From: Plecoglossus altivelis | Taxonomy: Eukaryota > Chordata > Actinopteri > Osmeriformes > Plecoglossidae | DNA length: 64,000 bases | NCBI GenBank assembly: GCA_036571765.1 | Contig: BROE01000025.1 | Span: forward strand, 2,736,855 to 2,800,854 | Direction: 5' to 3' | In this document: piece after piece, positions 46,476 to 58,535 of the stretch | Layout: the number at the start of each line of letters is the position of its first letter | Position numbering within the stretch: position 1 is the stretch's first letter | Notes under the pieces: model-generated | The model's input: only the letters and a program-made list of their open reading frames with translations | Database searches by the model: none | Told to the model about the DNA's origin: nothing | Made by a program: the position numbers and the translations under genes

Positions 46476-46762
46476 TTTCTGGGATCATAAATATTGTTCA
46501 CGGACCAACCGTTTGGGGTCGCGATGAACTTGGGAACGTAAAGCACGACCAACTTGTATTTTATACAGAGAAAGAAAAAGAGGGGGCGAGTGTTTACTGA
46601 TTTCAAGTGTGGACGTGCAAATGTTGGTGACGTGAAGCTATTTTACGGGCAAGAAAAAAAAACAAACGAAAGTTCTAGACTCTCAAAGTTCTTGACCGTC
46701 TCCAACACCGTCAGCACGACCCTCGCGCTGACCAATAGGAACCCAATCGGCTCGTGATCCAC

Positions 46763-48791
46763 CTATCCCTGCTGAGCGGCTGCCCTGGCCTCTATCCGAG
46801 CCTGCTTCTCCATCTCCGCCCGCTCCCTGGCCTCCATCTCCCTCTGGATCAGCTGCCTCCTCTCCGACTCCCAGTCCTGCACGCGGCCAGGGTACTGCTC
46901 CAAGTCGGGCTCCTCGGCCTGGGGCAGGGCCTGCTTGGCCAGGGCTGAGACCAGGACCTCCAGGGGGGTTGCGTCCACCTTTCCCTGGGACTGCAGCTGA
47001 CTCAGAAGCTCCTGGAAGAACCAGGCAGAGAGAGGAGGTTGCGTAACGTCGGGAGGAATTACGATCTGACGGTGGCCAACACCTGAATACACACCCTGAT
47101 GTATCTTGGCGTTGCTAGGTAACCAACTCGAGACTCTTAGCTATGTGTCGCTCAACGATGAAGATTGACTGATGGGTGGATATTATTGGTTTGTACACGC
47201 TTATGTCTGCATTTGATTTACAGCGGTGGTTCTCCACCCTGGTCGTCGGGGACACCATGTCCTGCATGTTTTAGATGATTCTCTGCTCCGACAGCTGATT
47301 CCAATGCAAGTTCGTTACCAGGATTCTGCAGAGCCAGATAACGAACCATTCATTCGAATCAGGTGTGTCGGAGCAGGGACTCATCTATAACATGCAGTGC
47401 AGGGAGTCCCTGAGGACCAGGGTTGAGAACCCATGTTTTTTATAGGACGCCAAATGAAAAATGACTTTGATAAGAGAATACAAACAAACTCAAGTTATTT
47501 TTAGGAAGGGGTATCTTATGAATGGGGATCTGAACTTACAGGGTCAGAATGCCATTAATTAAAGCTTGACGTTAAGGGCCTCTATAATGTTTTCAAGGTC
47601 CCATATTAAGGGGACGGTATTTGGCAGCTCTTTACGATGGCCAGAAATACTCAACGAGTCGCAGAAGGGTCAAAGGTCGATCCCTTCCACATCCCTGAGC
47701 CTAGCACCCACCTGGAACCTTCCGGCATACTGGGGGAGCTTAGCCCTCTCTGCAAGGTCGTCTTCATCCACCATCTTCTCCTCCTTCCTGTCCTCCTCTC
47801 CTCCTGACTCCCCCTTCCTGTCCTCTCCTCCAGACTCCTCCCCTTCTGAGGAGTCAGAGTCAGAGGCAGAGGAGAGTTCCTTCAGCACTGCCTCCACCGA
47901 GTCAATCTGGAAAAGACACCCAAGTTACTGGAGAGAGATGCATTTCAACAGAGACCTAGAACTATGTACCTGCAATAAACAAGACCAAAAAAAACAACAA
48001 CACTAAACACATACTAACTCTAGAAGGCAGCAGAGCGTCAATACATTCACAAATGCACAAGGGGGAAAAACTCTACGTGCCAAATACACACAATAGATCT
48101 CTTATGACAGGACTTCCACCAGGGTGACCTGCGAGAGAGCTATCTCTCTCTACTTCTTATCTGGCTAACGTCCTGGTATCTGTCCTGACGTCCCAGTATC
48201 TGTCCCGACGTCCCAGTATCTGTCCTGACTGCATTACCAGCAGCCTGCTCTCTGACAGACAGCCCCAGGCCTCCTCGGGGGCCACTTCTCACACCCACTC
48301 GCTCTTCTCCAGACTCCACCAATCACATTACTCGGTGTCTGAGCCCGGTGCCCCCCCCCCCCCCTCCCCTCTCCCTCCCTATCCTCCCCTGACAGGCTCA
48401 GGAGCCGTCGGCGCCTGCCTGTGTGACTCACAGAACCACGGATGTGACAGCACGCGTGGGCTCCATCAACGGCGGGGGTCGTGCTGCCAACAGACCGCGT
48501 CCGACACGGCACCTGGACAGTAGCAGCGCTCTGCTCTTTTACGAAGTTGCCGCGCGCTAAATGCATTAAGACGGCTTTTAGAGAGGCGTGCGTCTCTTGT
48601 GATCTGGTGGAAGCAGCCCTGCTGAGGGCAGACGCCCAGGGCTGGGGACCAGGGAGGAAGGCTGGAGGTAGGGGAGGCTAGGGCTAGGGGCCTGTTTACG
48701 AGAGGGAACAGGGGTTAAGGAGAGGCAGAGGGCAAGCAGGTGGAGGCTGGGGGTTTATAGAGGGCAGTGGGGGTCAGGAGGAGGCAGGAGG

Positions 48792-48825
<34 letters not shown>

Positions 48826-51800
48826 GCCAGGAGCTAAGTTCTGCCTACCATGTCCTTTGTCAGCTTGACGTCTCCAGAGGCTGCAGCCACTTTCTCCATG
48901 ACGGCCAGGGCTCGACCCATATACCCTCGGGTCCACAGCAAAGGCATCCCCCTGAAGACTGCATGGATCCCCTTGGCCATCTCCACCTTACCTAGGAGGA
49001 AGGAGGAAGGAAGGGAGGCAGAAGTGAGAGAGAGAGAGGCGTTGGGGCAGATGGGGAGGAAAGAATAACTGCATGACTATAAATGATGGAGAGGGACAGG
49101 GAGAGAGAGAGAGATACAGATGCATGAAGTCATACTGACCTAGCAGGGCACAGCCCAGCAGTTGAGCGCTGAGACCCACAGCGTTGTTCTGCTTCAGCCC
49201 AGAGAGCAGGAGACACGCTCCCAGACATCTCTCGTCTGACAGCTCCAGGACCCAGACACAAGCCACAGAAACACCAGCTCAGCCCTTGTTTACATTCCCC
49301 CCCCCCAACACGACTCGGAAACCTACTCTTACTTCCAACAGAACAGAACCGAAGGGGAAAAAAAGCCCGCTTTGCCATTATGACCAAACGCAGAGAAAAC
49401 CTCGCTCACCTCAAGCTTTGGCTTGGTTGCCAGGTAACGGCTGAGGGCGTAGAGAGAGAGGATCTGGGTGGAGGGCAGATCAAAGGCCTCCTGGAGCATC
49501 ACCTCCTCCACCACTGAGCAGGCACCTGGCAAAATACACACACACACACACACATCAGGACAACCGCAGGTGTAAACACACACACACACACACACACAAA
49601 CACAGTCAGCAGGGTGTTACCACATGTTTTCAGGCGAAGTTTACGTCTCTCTCGACAATCAAGTCGCACCTTTAAAGTCTTCCTCCTTAATGTAGGCATC
49701 TAAGAGCAGGTTGAAGCTGAACTCATCAGGGAATATGCCATACTGGACCTGAATACAACCACAGCACGGGCAAAGATGGAATTAACCTGAGCACAACCAC
49801 AGGACAGACCGTGGTCCAGTTCTGATTTGTTACGTTCTAAAACACAAGACTAGTATGAAGTGGAGAAATATCTCCAAGAAGACATTTCCAAGGTTCATCG
49901 ATTTTCCAAACACACTGCAAGTACAGGAACAGTGTACTTCATAACCATAAATATATTTAAATAATAATGTGTGTGAGCTGCTTGTTTTACAATATATTCC
50001 TTCAGCAGTTGTTTCCATTCAAAATAACATGCCTTGGGGGGGATTTGAACCTACAACCATTTGATTTGGAGTCCAACACTCTCAGCACCACCAGAACAGG
50101 ACCAGATGGTTCCCTTGCCCCACCGAACCCTCTCCGGTACCTTGTTCTTGAGCGTGTGCAGTGCCTTGTCTTTGGCTCCGTACTTGAGGCACTGTCGGAT
50201 CCAGCTGTGGATGGTCCAGTCCCTGAGGTACCAGCAGTTCGGACTGTGGCGGAATCTTCAAGAACGAGACCGGAACGTAAGACTGACCATCGCAAAAAAA
50301 ACAACATCTTTGGACATTTAGACTACAGGCCATGATGTCATGGGGATGGAGGGTTCTAGAACATTGGGTTAGGTTCCAAGGTCTCTTGTTCGAAGGCACT
50401 TTGACCCAGAAGGCTAACTCCCCAGTCACTAAAGAATTCAGTGCCATTTGATGGAGTTAATCCCAAAAGCCGAAACACCTTAAACAAAGGCCTGTTTTCA
50501 GTTACGTTCTAAATATGTAATACTGTTTAATCACATTACAGAGGTTTCCAGAGTTGCGGCTTAAACCTCAAACCTCCTACTTGCACAGGGCCTAGAACAA
50601 AGACCCACGCATGACGGAATGTATCATGTTCTTACACCAGGAGACACAAGTTTCAGAGAACAGAAGTTTCCCCAGAGGTTAGCTTTAGGTTGAAGCCAGC
50701 GAACAGCGAGAACTCACAAGACCGTTCTTACCTGTAAAGATAATACTCTGCTTGATCAACTTCCTCCCTGGATAATATGTTATCCACAAACTAGAAAAAG
50801 GACATCAACAAAAAAAAATCGGGATATTTATCTTTCTCATGAATTCATCATTAGTGTTATTAATGCCTATACATTCATGTTGTATTCGTGTTGTTTAAAT
50901 GGGCTTGAATAACTCGACATACCCGTGATATAGTCAGAGAACTGACAGGGAAATTTCTTTCGTAAATTTTGTCCATGAAGGCAGCCAGTTGAGCTGAACA
51001 CAGACAAGATCAGTCAGAACACTTTGGCGATCACCGTGGCAAATCCCCATTTGGCAAGACCGAATAACGCGAATCAAACAAGTGCCGTTAAGTTTTACTA
51101 AGCACATAATCTGCATTGTCAAAGCGACACTGCCCCCTTGTGTTCAATTTATGAACACACATTAGAAGGTCGTACCACAACACGGCCAAGCATGCTGCAT
51201 TATTCAGCACAGTGGTATTTAACCCTAGTGTTTAGCGCGTACTGTCCCATATGTTTTACAATTCCCTGCACCAACACACCTGATTCAAATCACTGGGTTG
51301 TCATCACGTTTAACAGAAACCTGATTACGACCATTCGTTTGAACCAAGTGTGTTGGGCCAGGGAAACAACTTGGAAACGATCCTGTCATTTACATGACTG
51401 GAAACGGTTTTTCACTAGACACCGGCTGCAATGATGGTCTGGTTCATCGGGTCAGAACGATAGCTATTTGGCCTGCGGTGTGTTGACGTGGGATGGAAAT
51501 TGGCGAGAAATCATAGCCAGAAATAAGAAATTCCGTCTTAATGAACCTTACCCAGATTTTGTGGATCTTTTTGTCTCGCCTCCCACAGTGTAGTGTCTGT
51601 GTAAGCTGCGGACAATAGCCATCTTCGACCTGTAGGTGAATCGACAAGGACAATTTAATAGCCTGGTACAATGGAGACTGCAATTTGCTGACATTTAACA
51701 TAGTCAATGTACTAGTTTCGATCTCATATGTATAAGACGGTATTGTTACCGCTGCTGCTAGCGTGTTAGCTAGCTTGCTAGCACATAAACCAGAATACGA

Positions 51801-51983
51801 TTACAAACACGTCTGACATTAAAGATAAATTGAAGAATAAACCATATTAAACAATAACTCTGTTCTCAACTGACAAGATTGGAAACACACGCTACTATAA
51901 AATGTACCTGCACAACTCAAATATGCACTTTTATGGATAACTTTGACAGTTCCAAGACAACGCTGCAGTACGGAGGCTGCCAT
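46763..51983 (-). CDS. mrps27: Mitochondrial small-subunit ribosomal protein mS27
   Basis: Eleven exons in transcript order: 51983-51908, 51629-51552, 50993-50923, 50790-50732, 50255-50141, 49748-49670, 49525-49410, 49242-49140, 48991-48849, 47906-47712, 47011-46763. They total 1284 nt, 427 aa (human 414), all in phase. It starts MAASVLQRCLGTVK, a plausible mitochondrial targeting peptide. Strong matches to MRPS27 include FPVSSLTISR, SPNCWYLRDWTIHSWIRQCL, LPSTQILSLYALSRYL and LKQNNAVGLSAQLLGCALLG, plus a C-terminal QLIQRE helix rich in Arg/Glu/Ala. It has a helical, PPR-like fold and binds the mitoribosomal small subunit. An acidic Ser/Glu/Gly-rich segment in the tenth exon is longer than in human. 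The acceptor at 49242 rests on alignment and has a weak pyrimidine tract, the least certain junction. Confidence 0.93.
47222..47443. mobile_element. hAT-like MITE in mrps27 intron 10
   Basis: It starts CAGCGGTGGTTCTCCACCCT and ends, inverted, AGGGTTGAGAACCCATG. Inner arms hold TCTGCTCCGACAGCTGATTC and GAATCAGGTGTGTCGGAGCA. It belongs to the same group as 14240 but is more diverged. No clean target duplication is seen. Confidence 0.75.
48793..48823. repeat. Poly-G run (31)
   Basis: Thirty-one consecutive G on the plus strand, hence a C run in the mrps27 transcript, about 25 nt inside the intron from the donor of the exon at 48849-48991. The length is unreliable in any assembly. Confidence 0.9.
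50025..50105 (-). mobile_element. tRNA-derived SINE fragment in mrps27 intron 5
   Basis: The minus strand reads GGTGCTGAGAGTGTTGGACT (A-box region) and GTAGGTTCAAATCCCCCCC (B box). It is not an intact tRNA. Confidence 0.55.
51215..51375. mobile_element. hAT-like MITE remnant in mrps27 intron 2
   Basis: Palindromic core CCAACACACCTGATTCAAAT with inverted TTTGAACCAAGTGTGTTGG. Same group as the other palindromic elements in this window, with degraded ends. Confidence 0.6.
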
Positions 51984-54135
51984 TTTTAAGCGAAACCAAT
52001 TGACACATTTTACAGGGGGTTTCATGAAGCCCGCACTGTGCCCATATTGTATCTTCACTAACTAGACTAGCTAACTAGTCCAACTTTTTTTTCAAGTTAA
52101 AAGATTTACATTAGATGTGATATAATCGATTTATTATACGTTAAACATTGCACTTAACGCCCAGAATTATCGAAAAGAAAATGGACCCACCACTTATGCT
52201 ATTGGTGCGGTCTAAAGCTTGGGGCTACTGAGTGGACTGCGGGATCTAGAGAGATGTTGGTCTTTAAATCTGAATTCAAATACACGTTTCTCGTTTAAAT
52301 GATATACATTTTTTAAATATTAAAATCGTGGTAGTTGACTTGATTATTGAAGGAAACGCATTCTCTTGACTTTTCTGGCCAAAGTGTTGTATTAACATCA
52401 GACAGTAGAGGGAGCTCTTGTAAGAGGGATGTGTTGACCAGGTTGACCACGGCACGCATGGAGCAAACTGGTATTCAAACCAAGTGCCTATTACATCACA
52501 TTCACTCCAAAAGACGACATAACAAGGACTCTGTTATTCTTTTAAACGTGACATATTATATCGGCCTCGCTCCTTGTAAGGTTTTAAGGCCTAGAATAGT
52601 CTAGAAAAAAGCGTGTTATAAAGTAGCCTGGCTTGAGCCTAACCTATTTAACCTACGTTTTGTTATTAAATAAACGACCACCTCCTACAATAAGTGAATT
52701 CCTGCAGCATTCAGGGAGGTGTCAGGTTGAGTCTGGGTTGGGTCCCGCTGCTAAACAAAAGCGGGAAGAATTTGAGCACCCTCTGCTTCAGTTGCTGGCC
52801 AGCAAAACAGGAAGTCCTCACCTGAGAACTGTGCCAAAGAGAACACACAGGAAGTGAACAGTTTTAGTCACAACACTGGTGCTGCTTCCATCCACCAGCG
52901 GATAGAGCGTAGGCCTTGCTCCAGCTACCCTTTTACCCTTCTGGAACTTTGCCCTTGTACTCTGCAAGTGGATTCTAGAAAGTTCTACGCTAACCATTGT
53001 GGGACTGTCCTCTGTAGCCTTTGTCCACTTCAATCACTGTGCCTCAGAATGTAGCCTGGGACAAGTTACTTCACGACCGCACAGGAAAATACAGAAAGAG
53101 TGTCGTTTTAAGCAAAGATTTGATAGTGTTTCACACAGTGTCTTCCATGTCCATAAGACTCAAACAAAATAAGATAAAAGTTGAATACCCTCGCGTGAGC
53201 GTGAATGTTAAAAACTGCGGATCGGTGCAGAGAATCCAGAAGTGTCGTTTCTCTATACCTTTGTGGCGTTCGTCCCTTCAACTTCCCCTTTACTGTAAAA
53301 CCCTCAGATACGAACGACGGCTGCACGTCAGAGTGACCCTCGGTAGAAGCCCCCTCTGTGGATGGAGAACAATACGGTTCGTCATCGCCATGAACCAAGA
53401 GCATGTTGAACGACAGCAGATTCCCACATGGCCCAGCTAGGCTTGAATGGGCCATTGCTATAAAACGCTCCATGTACTGTTCATATGGGGGGTGTGGAGT
53501 GGGGGGGGTTGCAGTGCCCCAGACATGCAGAATGTAGCGTGGAGGGGGGAACAGACACGAGCAGGACCCGGAGAGGACGCCCGCTAGCTGGTGGGCTGAC
53601 ATCGCACGGGCTAAAGGAAAGAGTCTGCGTTTGAAAACAGACAATTGTTTTATCAGCCAACTTCAAGGTCCGCAACATTTTCCGCAGGGTGTGAACGTAA
53701 CCCAAACGTAACCCAAACGTTGTACAATGGTTAAAGGTTGTCAAGCCAGGTTGTGTTGTTTAAATTAGAGAGGGATTACATTAATGAACGCGAACAGCCA
53801 TTGGTTGGAAATATCCCCTTCGGTTAACTTTCCGGATGTTTCTGGGTTTGGTGCACTGAGAACCAGGCAGTAGACATGAAGGTACAGTACATCCAAACAC
53901 AGCGTAGCCCCATAAAATTCCTCTATCAAACAATGAGGAATTGGCCTTTCCGTATGTTCAAGATATCTCCAATAGCCTCTTGTTTTTAGATTGTGCTTCT
54001 GGTAGACAGCGACCGCAGGTTAGAATGAAAGAAGAACTCTGAATCTTCTCAACCCGTCCAACAGTCACAGGTCACATCAACTTTCAAAACACGTAGCATC
54101 TTTTCCCATCAATGCCTGCATTGTATACATACAAT

Positions 54136-54136
<1 letters not shown>

Positions 54137-54170
<34 letters not shown>
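54137..54170. repeat. (TG)n microsatellite
   Basis: Pure TG run in the mrps27-znf366 intergenic region. Confidence 0.95.
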
Positions 54171-54577
54171 CAGTGTGTGAGTGAATGAGTGTTCCCTTTT
54201 CACCCTCACCCCCAGCTAGTGACTGGTTTCAGTTCAGCAGACCTGTGTATGTGTTTATGGGCTGTATGGGTGTGTGTATGCGTTGAGTGTTGTGCATGGA
54301 TGTGTTAGTCTCTGCATTACCCAGAGGGGCTTTTCTCTGGTTAAACAGGATGAGACAATAGTTCCTCCAACTGCTAAACTCAGGTGAACTTGTGGCAGGT
54401 AGACCAGGTGAGACACTGTGGGCTGATCCTGGACCTGCCAGACACGCCTTCAGTTCTTCCCCTATCAGCCCGGGCTGGTGGTTGGGATGGAAACGTAGAG
54501 TACAGGAGGATGTGAGGAGATGAGAGGGATGTGAGTACTTCCTCAAAAAACGGTCACAGTTTCCACTTAGGAATATG

Positions 54578-54611
54578 GTGTTCTCTGTCTCTCTGTCTCT
54601 CTGTCTCTCTG

Positions 54612-54662
<51 letters not shown>

Positions 54663-54890
54663 GTCTCTCTTTCTCTGTCTCTCTTTCTCTGTTTATCTCT
54701 CTGTGTCTCTCTGTCACTTTGTCTCTCTCTCTGCCTCTTTGACTCTGTGTCACTCTCTCTGTCTCTTTGTCTCTGTCACTCTCTCTGTCTCTTTGTCTCT
54801 GTCTCTCTTTCTCTCTCTTTGTGTCTGTCTCTCTTTCTCTCTCTTTGTGTCTGTCTCTCTTTCTCTCTCTCTCTTTATCTCTGCCTTTGG
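54578..54890. repeat. (TCTCTG)n/(TC)n tract
   Basis: About 310 bp of imperfect CTCTGTCTCT repeats with a pure (TC)n core near 54620-54655. Confidence 0.95.
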
Positions 54891-56360
54891 TCTCACCCTC
54901 GCGCCGTTTATTTGCAGTCCGACGGTGAACACACAGCAAGACTAACAGAAAGCATGTGGGCGCTTCATTGAGGAGGCACTTGGCTAAGAGGCTGACAATA
55001 GATTGTCGGTTATGAGGGTGGATGCAAACCTGCAAGAATGACACCTGTATACACACTCCTCCACAGTGATTTAAGAATGACCAATGATCGGAAGCATAAC
55101 AATGATAAGGCTTAATGTGTACTTAAGTATAAACATAACATAACAATGCTATTTTTCCGCTTGGGGTACCAAACGTGCTCATAATCATCAAGGCTAGGAA
55201 GCAACCTCTTAATGTGGTGTTAACCAGTGTATATCAAGTTCAGAACGGGTAGATCTGACCTCATTTCCTGATTGGCCGACAGCCATTATATATTCATGAT
55301 ACGCCAGTGCTAATGCCTCTTTATGGTTCAATACTATACTCACATGCATGTATACAGAGGCACACACATGCACAGGCAAACACCCACCCACTCCTACACA
55401 TACACACACAAACACCCCCCCCCACACACACACACACACACTTGGGGACGTCCAGTCGGGACCCGAACCCCCCGCTGTTCGTTTGTTTGGGACCTGAAAG
55501 CGAGAGACGAGGAGATGAGGTTTTCTCTTCCTCTTCCTCTCCTTTGTGAGAGAAGTGAGAGATCTCTGTTCTCCAAGAGGAAAGGCAGGGCTTTTCAAAG
55601 TCCTTGTGATGGTGTGCGTGGTGGGAGAAAGGAGGGCAGATGGACAGCCCCTGAGCCCCTGATGGGAACAGATGTGTGGATCCAGCCACAATGTTCGTGC
55701 TTTTGTCCGTGCTTGCATAAACACACACCCTTCCTGGACCCCATTTGAAACAGATCAAGTCACGATTTCAGCGTATTTCAATCTTTAATTTGTTTTATAA
55801 ATAGGTTCACAGGCGTGATTTCTTTCATTGACAGTGGCACAAAATCATTACAGGGTCCAAAACCCAATCACGTTTTATCAAATGAGGCTATTTCTTTTGA
55901 CTTTGCAGTCAATCAGAAAATCATTGACAGAGTAAAAGGAAGTTCTGTTGGTGGAAGATAATTCTAAATATGATTAAAACGGTCGTTTTTGACATCATTT
56001 TTGAATAAGAAAAATAAACATTAGTATCTATATTGTCCGGAAGCTGAAATCTATTTAATACATTTTGATCAGGTCTTTATTTACAGTGTACAGACAAGAA
56101 GATTGTTCAAAATCAAACAAAATATATCTTTGAATTTTCAAAATATTTGTATTATATATTATATACAGATCAACCCTGATTAAATTCTTTTAATAGAGAC
56201 GTATTTGTTCACGTTTTAAAGTCAGCGTCACAGCTTAAACAATACAGTTTCCTTCTCCCTCTCTGAAACAATTGTGTCATTAAAAACACTGTATTTATGT
56301 CACCTAGAGAACTACAGATCCTTGGGGTGAAAGTTATTGCAGTCATCTTACGGTGACGCC

Positions 56361-58488
56361 TCACATATTGGAGGGCTGGATGAAGCTGTTTAAATGTTCT
56401 CCCTGATCCTCCTCTTCATCATTTGGATCGCTCTTCGCTTCCTCCTCTTCTTCTTTTTCTGCAGCCTCCTCTGGTTCATCTGGCTCTGATTGGGTCGATC
56501 CTGAAGACTGAACTGGAACTGGCTCTGATTGGTTGGATCTTGGGGGGTCTGTTGGATCACCCGACTTTGACTGGTCTGGATCTGGGGGATAAAATACGTC
56601 ACCTGCCTCTGATTGGTTTGACTCTGAGTCTGGATCATTTGGATACACCTGGTCACCTCTTCCTTGGTCTGACCCAAACAGACGTCTGTCTATCTCTAAA
56701 TAAAGGTGTCTCCCACGTTCTAGTGGGTCACCTGACCCCTGATAAACCAGTAAACCTGTCCCCTGGTGACTCGCCCTCGCAGCTGGTTCTGTGTGTGGCC
56801 AGGGCACCTCTGGCCTAGGGGATCTCGCCTGGTCACCAGGGCCACCGCTCTGATGCCCACCTGGTTCTGACCCAGAGTTGGACCTCTGGCCGCCAGTGGG
56901 CTGGGACTCCTGCTCGTCCGCTTGCCCTGGGCTGAGCTTACACGCCTGAGCTACCTCTGGAGAATCAGCTGAGTGTCTCCTCCCTCTCTCCTCCCCATCA
57001 AGTGGGTACTCCCTACCTCCCTCCCCCAGCCCAGTCTGGTACCTCCTCCCTCTCTCCTCCTCCAGTGGGTACCCCCTCCCGCCCTCCCCCAGTCCAGCCC
57101 GGTAGCGCTCCTCCCCCGCAGCCTCGTGGGGGTAGGGGCTGTACTGGCTCCTCCGGTAGAGGCTCTCCTCCTCGTCCTCCTCCTGGCAGGAGCTGCCGGG
57201 GACGCTCTCCCCGTCAGACTGAGACAGGTGCAGGCTGGGGCGGGGCAGGCCGCGGGGGCGGGGCTTCTGGGAGAGGTCGAAGGGCTCTTCCTGGTTGAGG
57301 CGGGTCAAAAGACCCAGGGGGGAGGAGAGGCAGAGCCGGGCTCTGCGCCTGAACACTGGGAGGAGGAAGGAGGAGAAGAAGGGGAGGAGGATCAGGAACA
57401 GCCAGACTCCAGCGCTCCAACGTTCTTGGAGCCAAGAGTGAAAAGATAAAGGGGGAAGTGAGAATGGTTTGACCAGGGTCACATCCTCAGTCAGGTCCTC
57501 ACCTCTACCGTCAAGCCCTCGGTCCATGATGCCATGTTTGACCTTCATGTGGCGCGTGAGGTTGCCCTTCAGGGTGAACTTGCTTGGGCAGTAGAGGCAT
57601 TTGAAGGGCTTGCTGTCTGAGTGGAGGTGCATGTGGCCCAACAGGTTGTGCATCCTGTTGAACTCCTTCCCACAAAGCTATGAGAGCACAAGAGAGAGAT
57701 AAAGAGAGAGAGGGTTATAGACAGAGAGGGAGATAAAGGGGAGAGAGGGATATAGACAGAGAGAGAGAGATAAAGAGAGAGAGGGGGATATAGACAGAGA
57801 GAGATAAAGAGAGAGAGGGATATAGACAGAGAGAGACGCAGGAAGAGAGAGAGATGGTGTTTGACTTGGTAATCGATCAACAAATACAGCCCCACGTCAT
57901 CCATTCATTTTACACATGGTTGAGTTCTGAAAAAGACACGGAACAACCCACAAAAAGCTCCATTTTCCCAGAGAGAAGACCGCTCGTAATTGATTTGTGT
58001 CATTTAGACTTCACGTGTCATTATCTCTTGAAACAAAGCTAAGGTACTGTCACAGAGTGGAATGAACACCATCCAGGGATTGATCACACACCGTGAATGC
58101 GATGGACAGCAATCTGCTGGATGACTAATGCTTTCAGTATGCAGGGCTGAGGAGCAGTACGTAATCATGAATGAATGCACGCTCACACGCGCACAATGAA
58201 CCACGCACGCGATGAGACGCGCGCACAGTACTGGGAAAAACACACGCTCTCTTTTTCTTCCTCGATTCGCGCGCCACTTTCACTCTTTTCTCTCTCTTTT
58301 CTGTTTCTCTCGCTCCCCTTAGTACACTCTCTTTCTCTCACCCCTTTTTCCCCTCTCTATCTCTCTCTCCCTTTCTCTCTCTCTCTCTTTCTTGCTCTCT
58401 CTTTCTCGCTCTTTTGCTCTCTCTCTCGCTCTTTCTCTCTCTCTCTTGCACTCTCTCTCTCTTGCTCTCTCTCTCTCTTGCTCTCTCC

Positions 58489-58535
<47 letters not shown>

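Larger units (their letters stand above)
37706..46762. other. Intergenic region ptger4 to mrps27
   Basis: About 9 kb. The right end includes the short mrps27 3' UTR. Contents include purine-rich repeats near 38860-38910, a poly-C run, two large tandem duplications, a 10-N assembly gap, TC-rich repeats near 46050-46230 and two unassigned candidate exons. No known gene was recognised, so any ptger4 5' non-coding exon is also unlocated. Confidence 0.6.
51984..56360. other. Intergenic region mrps27 to znf366
   Basis: About 4.4 kb. In human PTCD2 lies here, head-to-head with MRPS27. I found no PTCD2-like exon. The left end is the mrps27 promoter and the right end is the znf366 3' UTR, AT-rich from about 55770, with a minus-strand AATAAA at 56076-56081. 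Simple repeats are listed separately. Short open frames over TC repeats are artefacts. Confidence 0.6.

Noticed and set aside
54531..55056. Ser/Leu-rich and Arg/Glu-rich frames near 54.5-55 kb, 58.2-58.7 kb and 61.6-62.1 kb
   Set aside because: They are opposite-strand readings of (TC)n/(GA)n repeats.
51984..56360. PTCD2, expected here from human gene order
   Set aside because: No open frame or spliced chain in either direction resembles a PPR protein. The region is repeats and AT-rich sequence.
57356..57502. Read-through of znf366 between the last zinc finger and PFDLS, giving a hydrophobic stretch that could look like a membrane segment
   Set aside because: The stretch begins at a GTGAGG donor and ends after a long pyrimidine tract and CCCAG. 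Removing it keeps the frame and restores similarity to human ZNF366.
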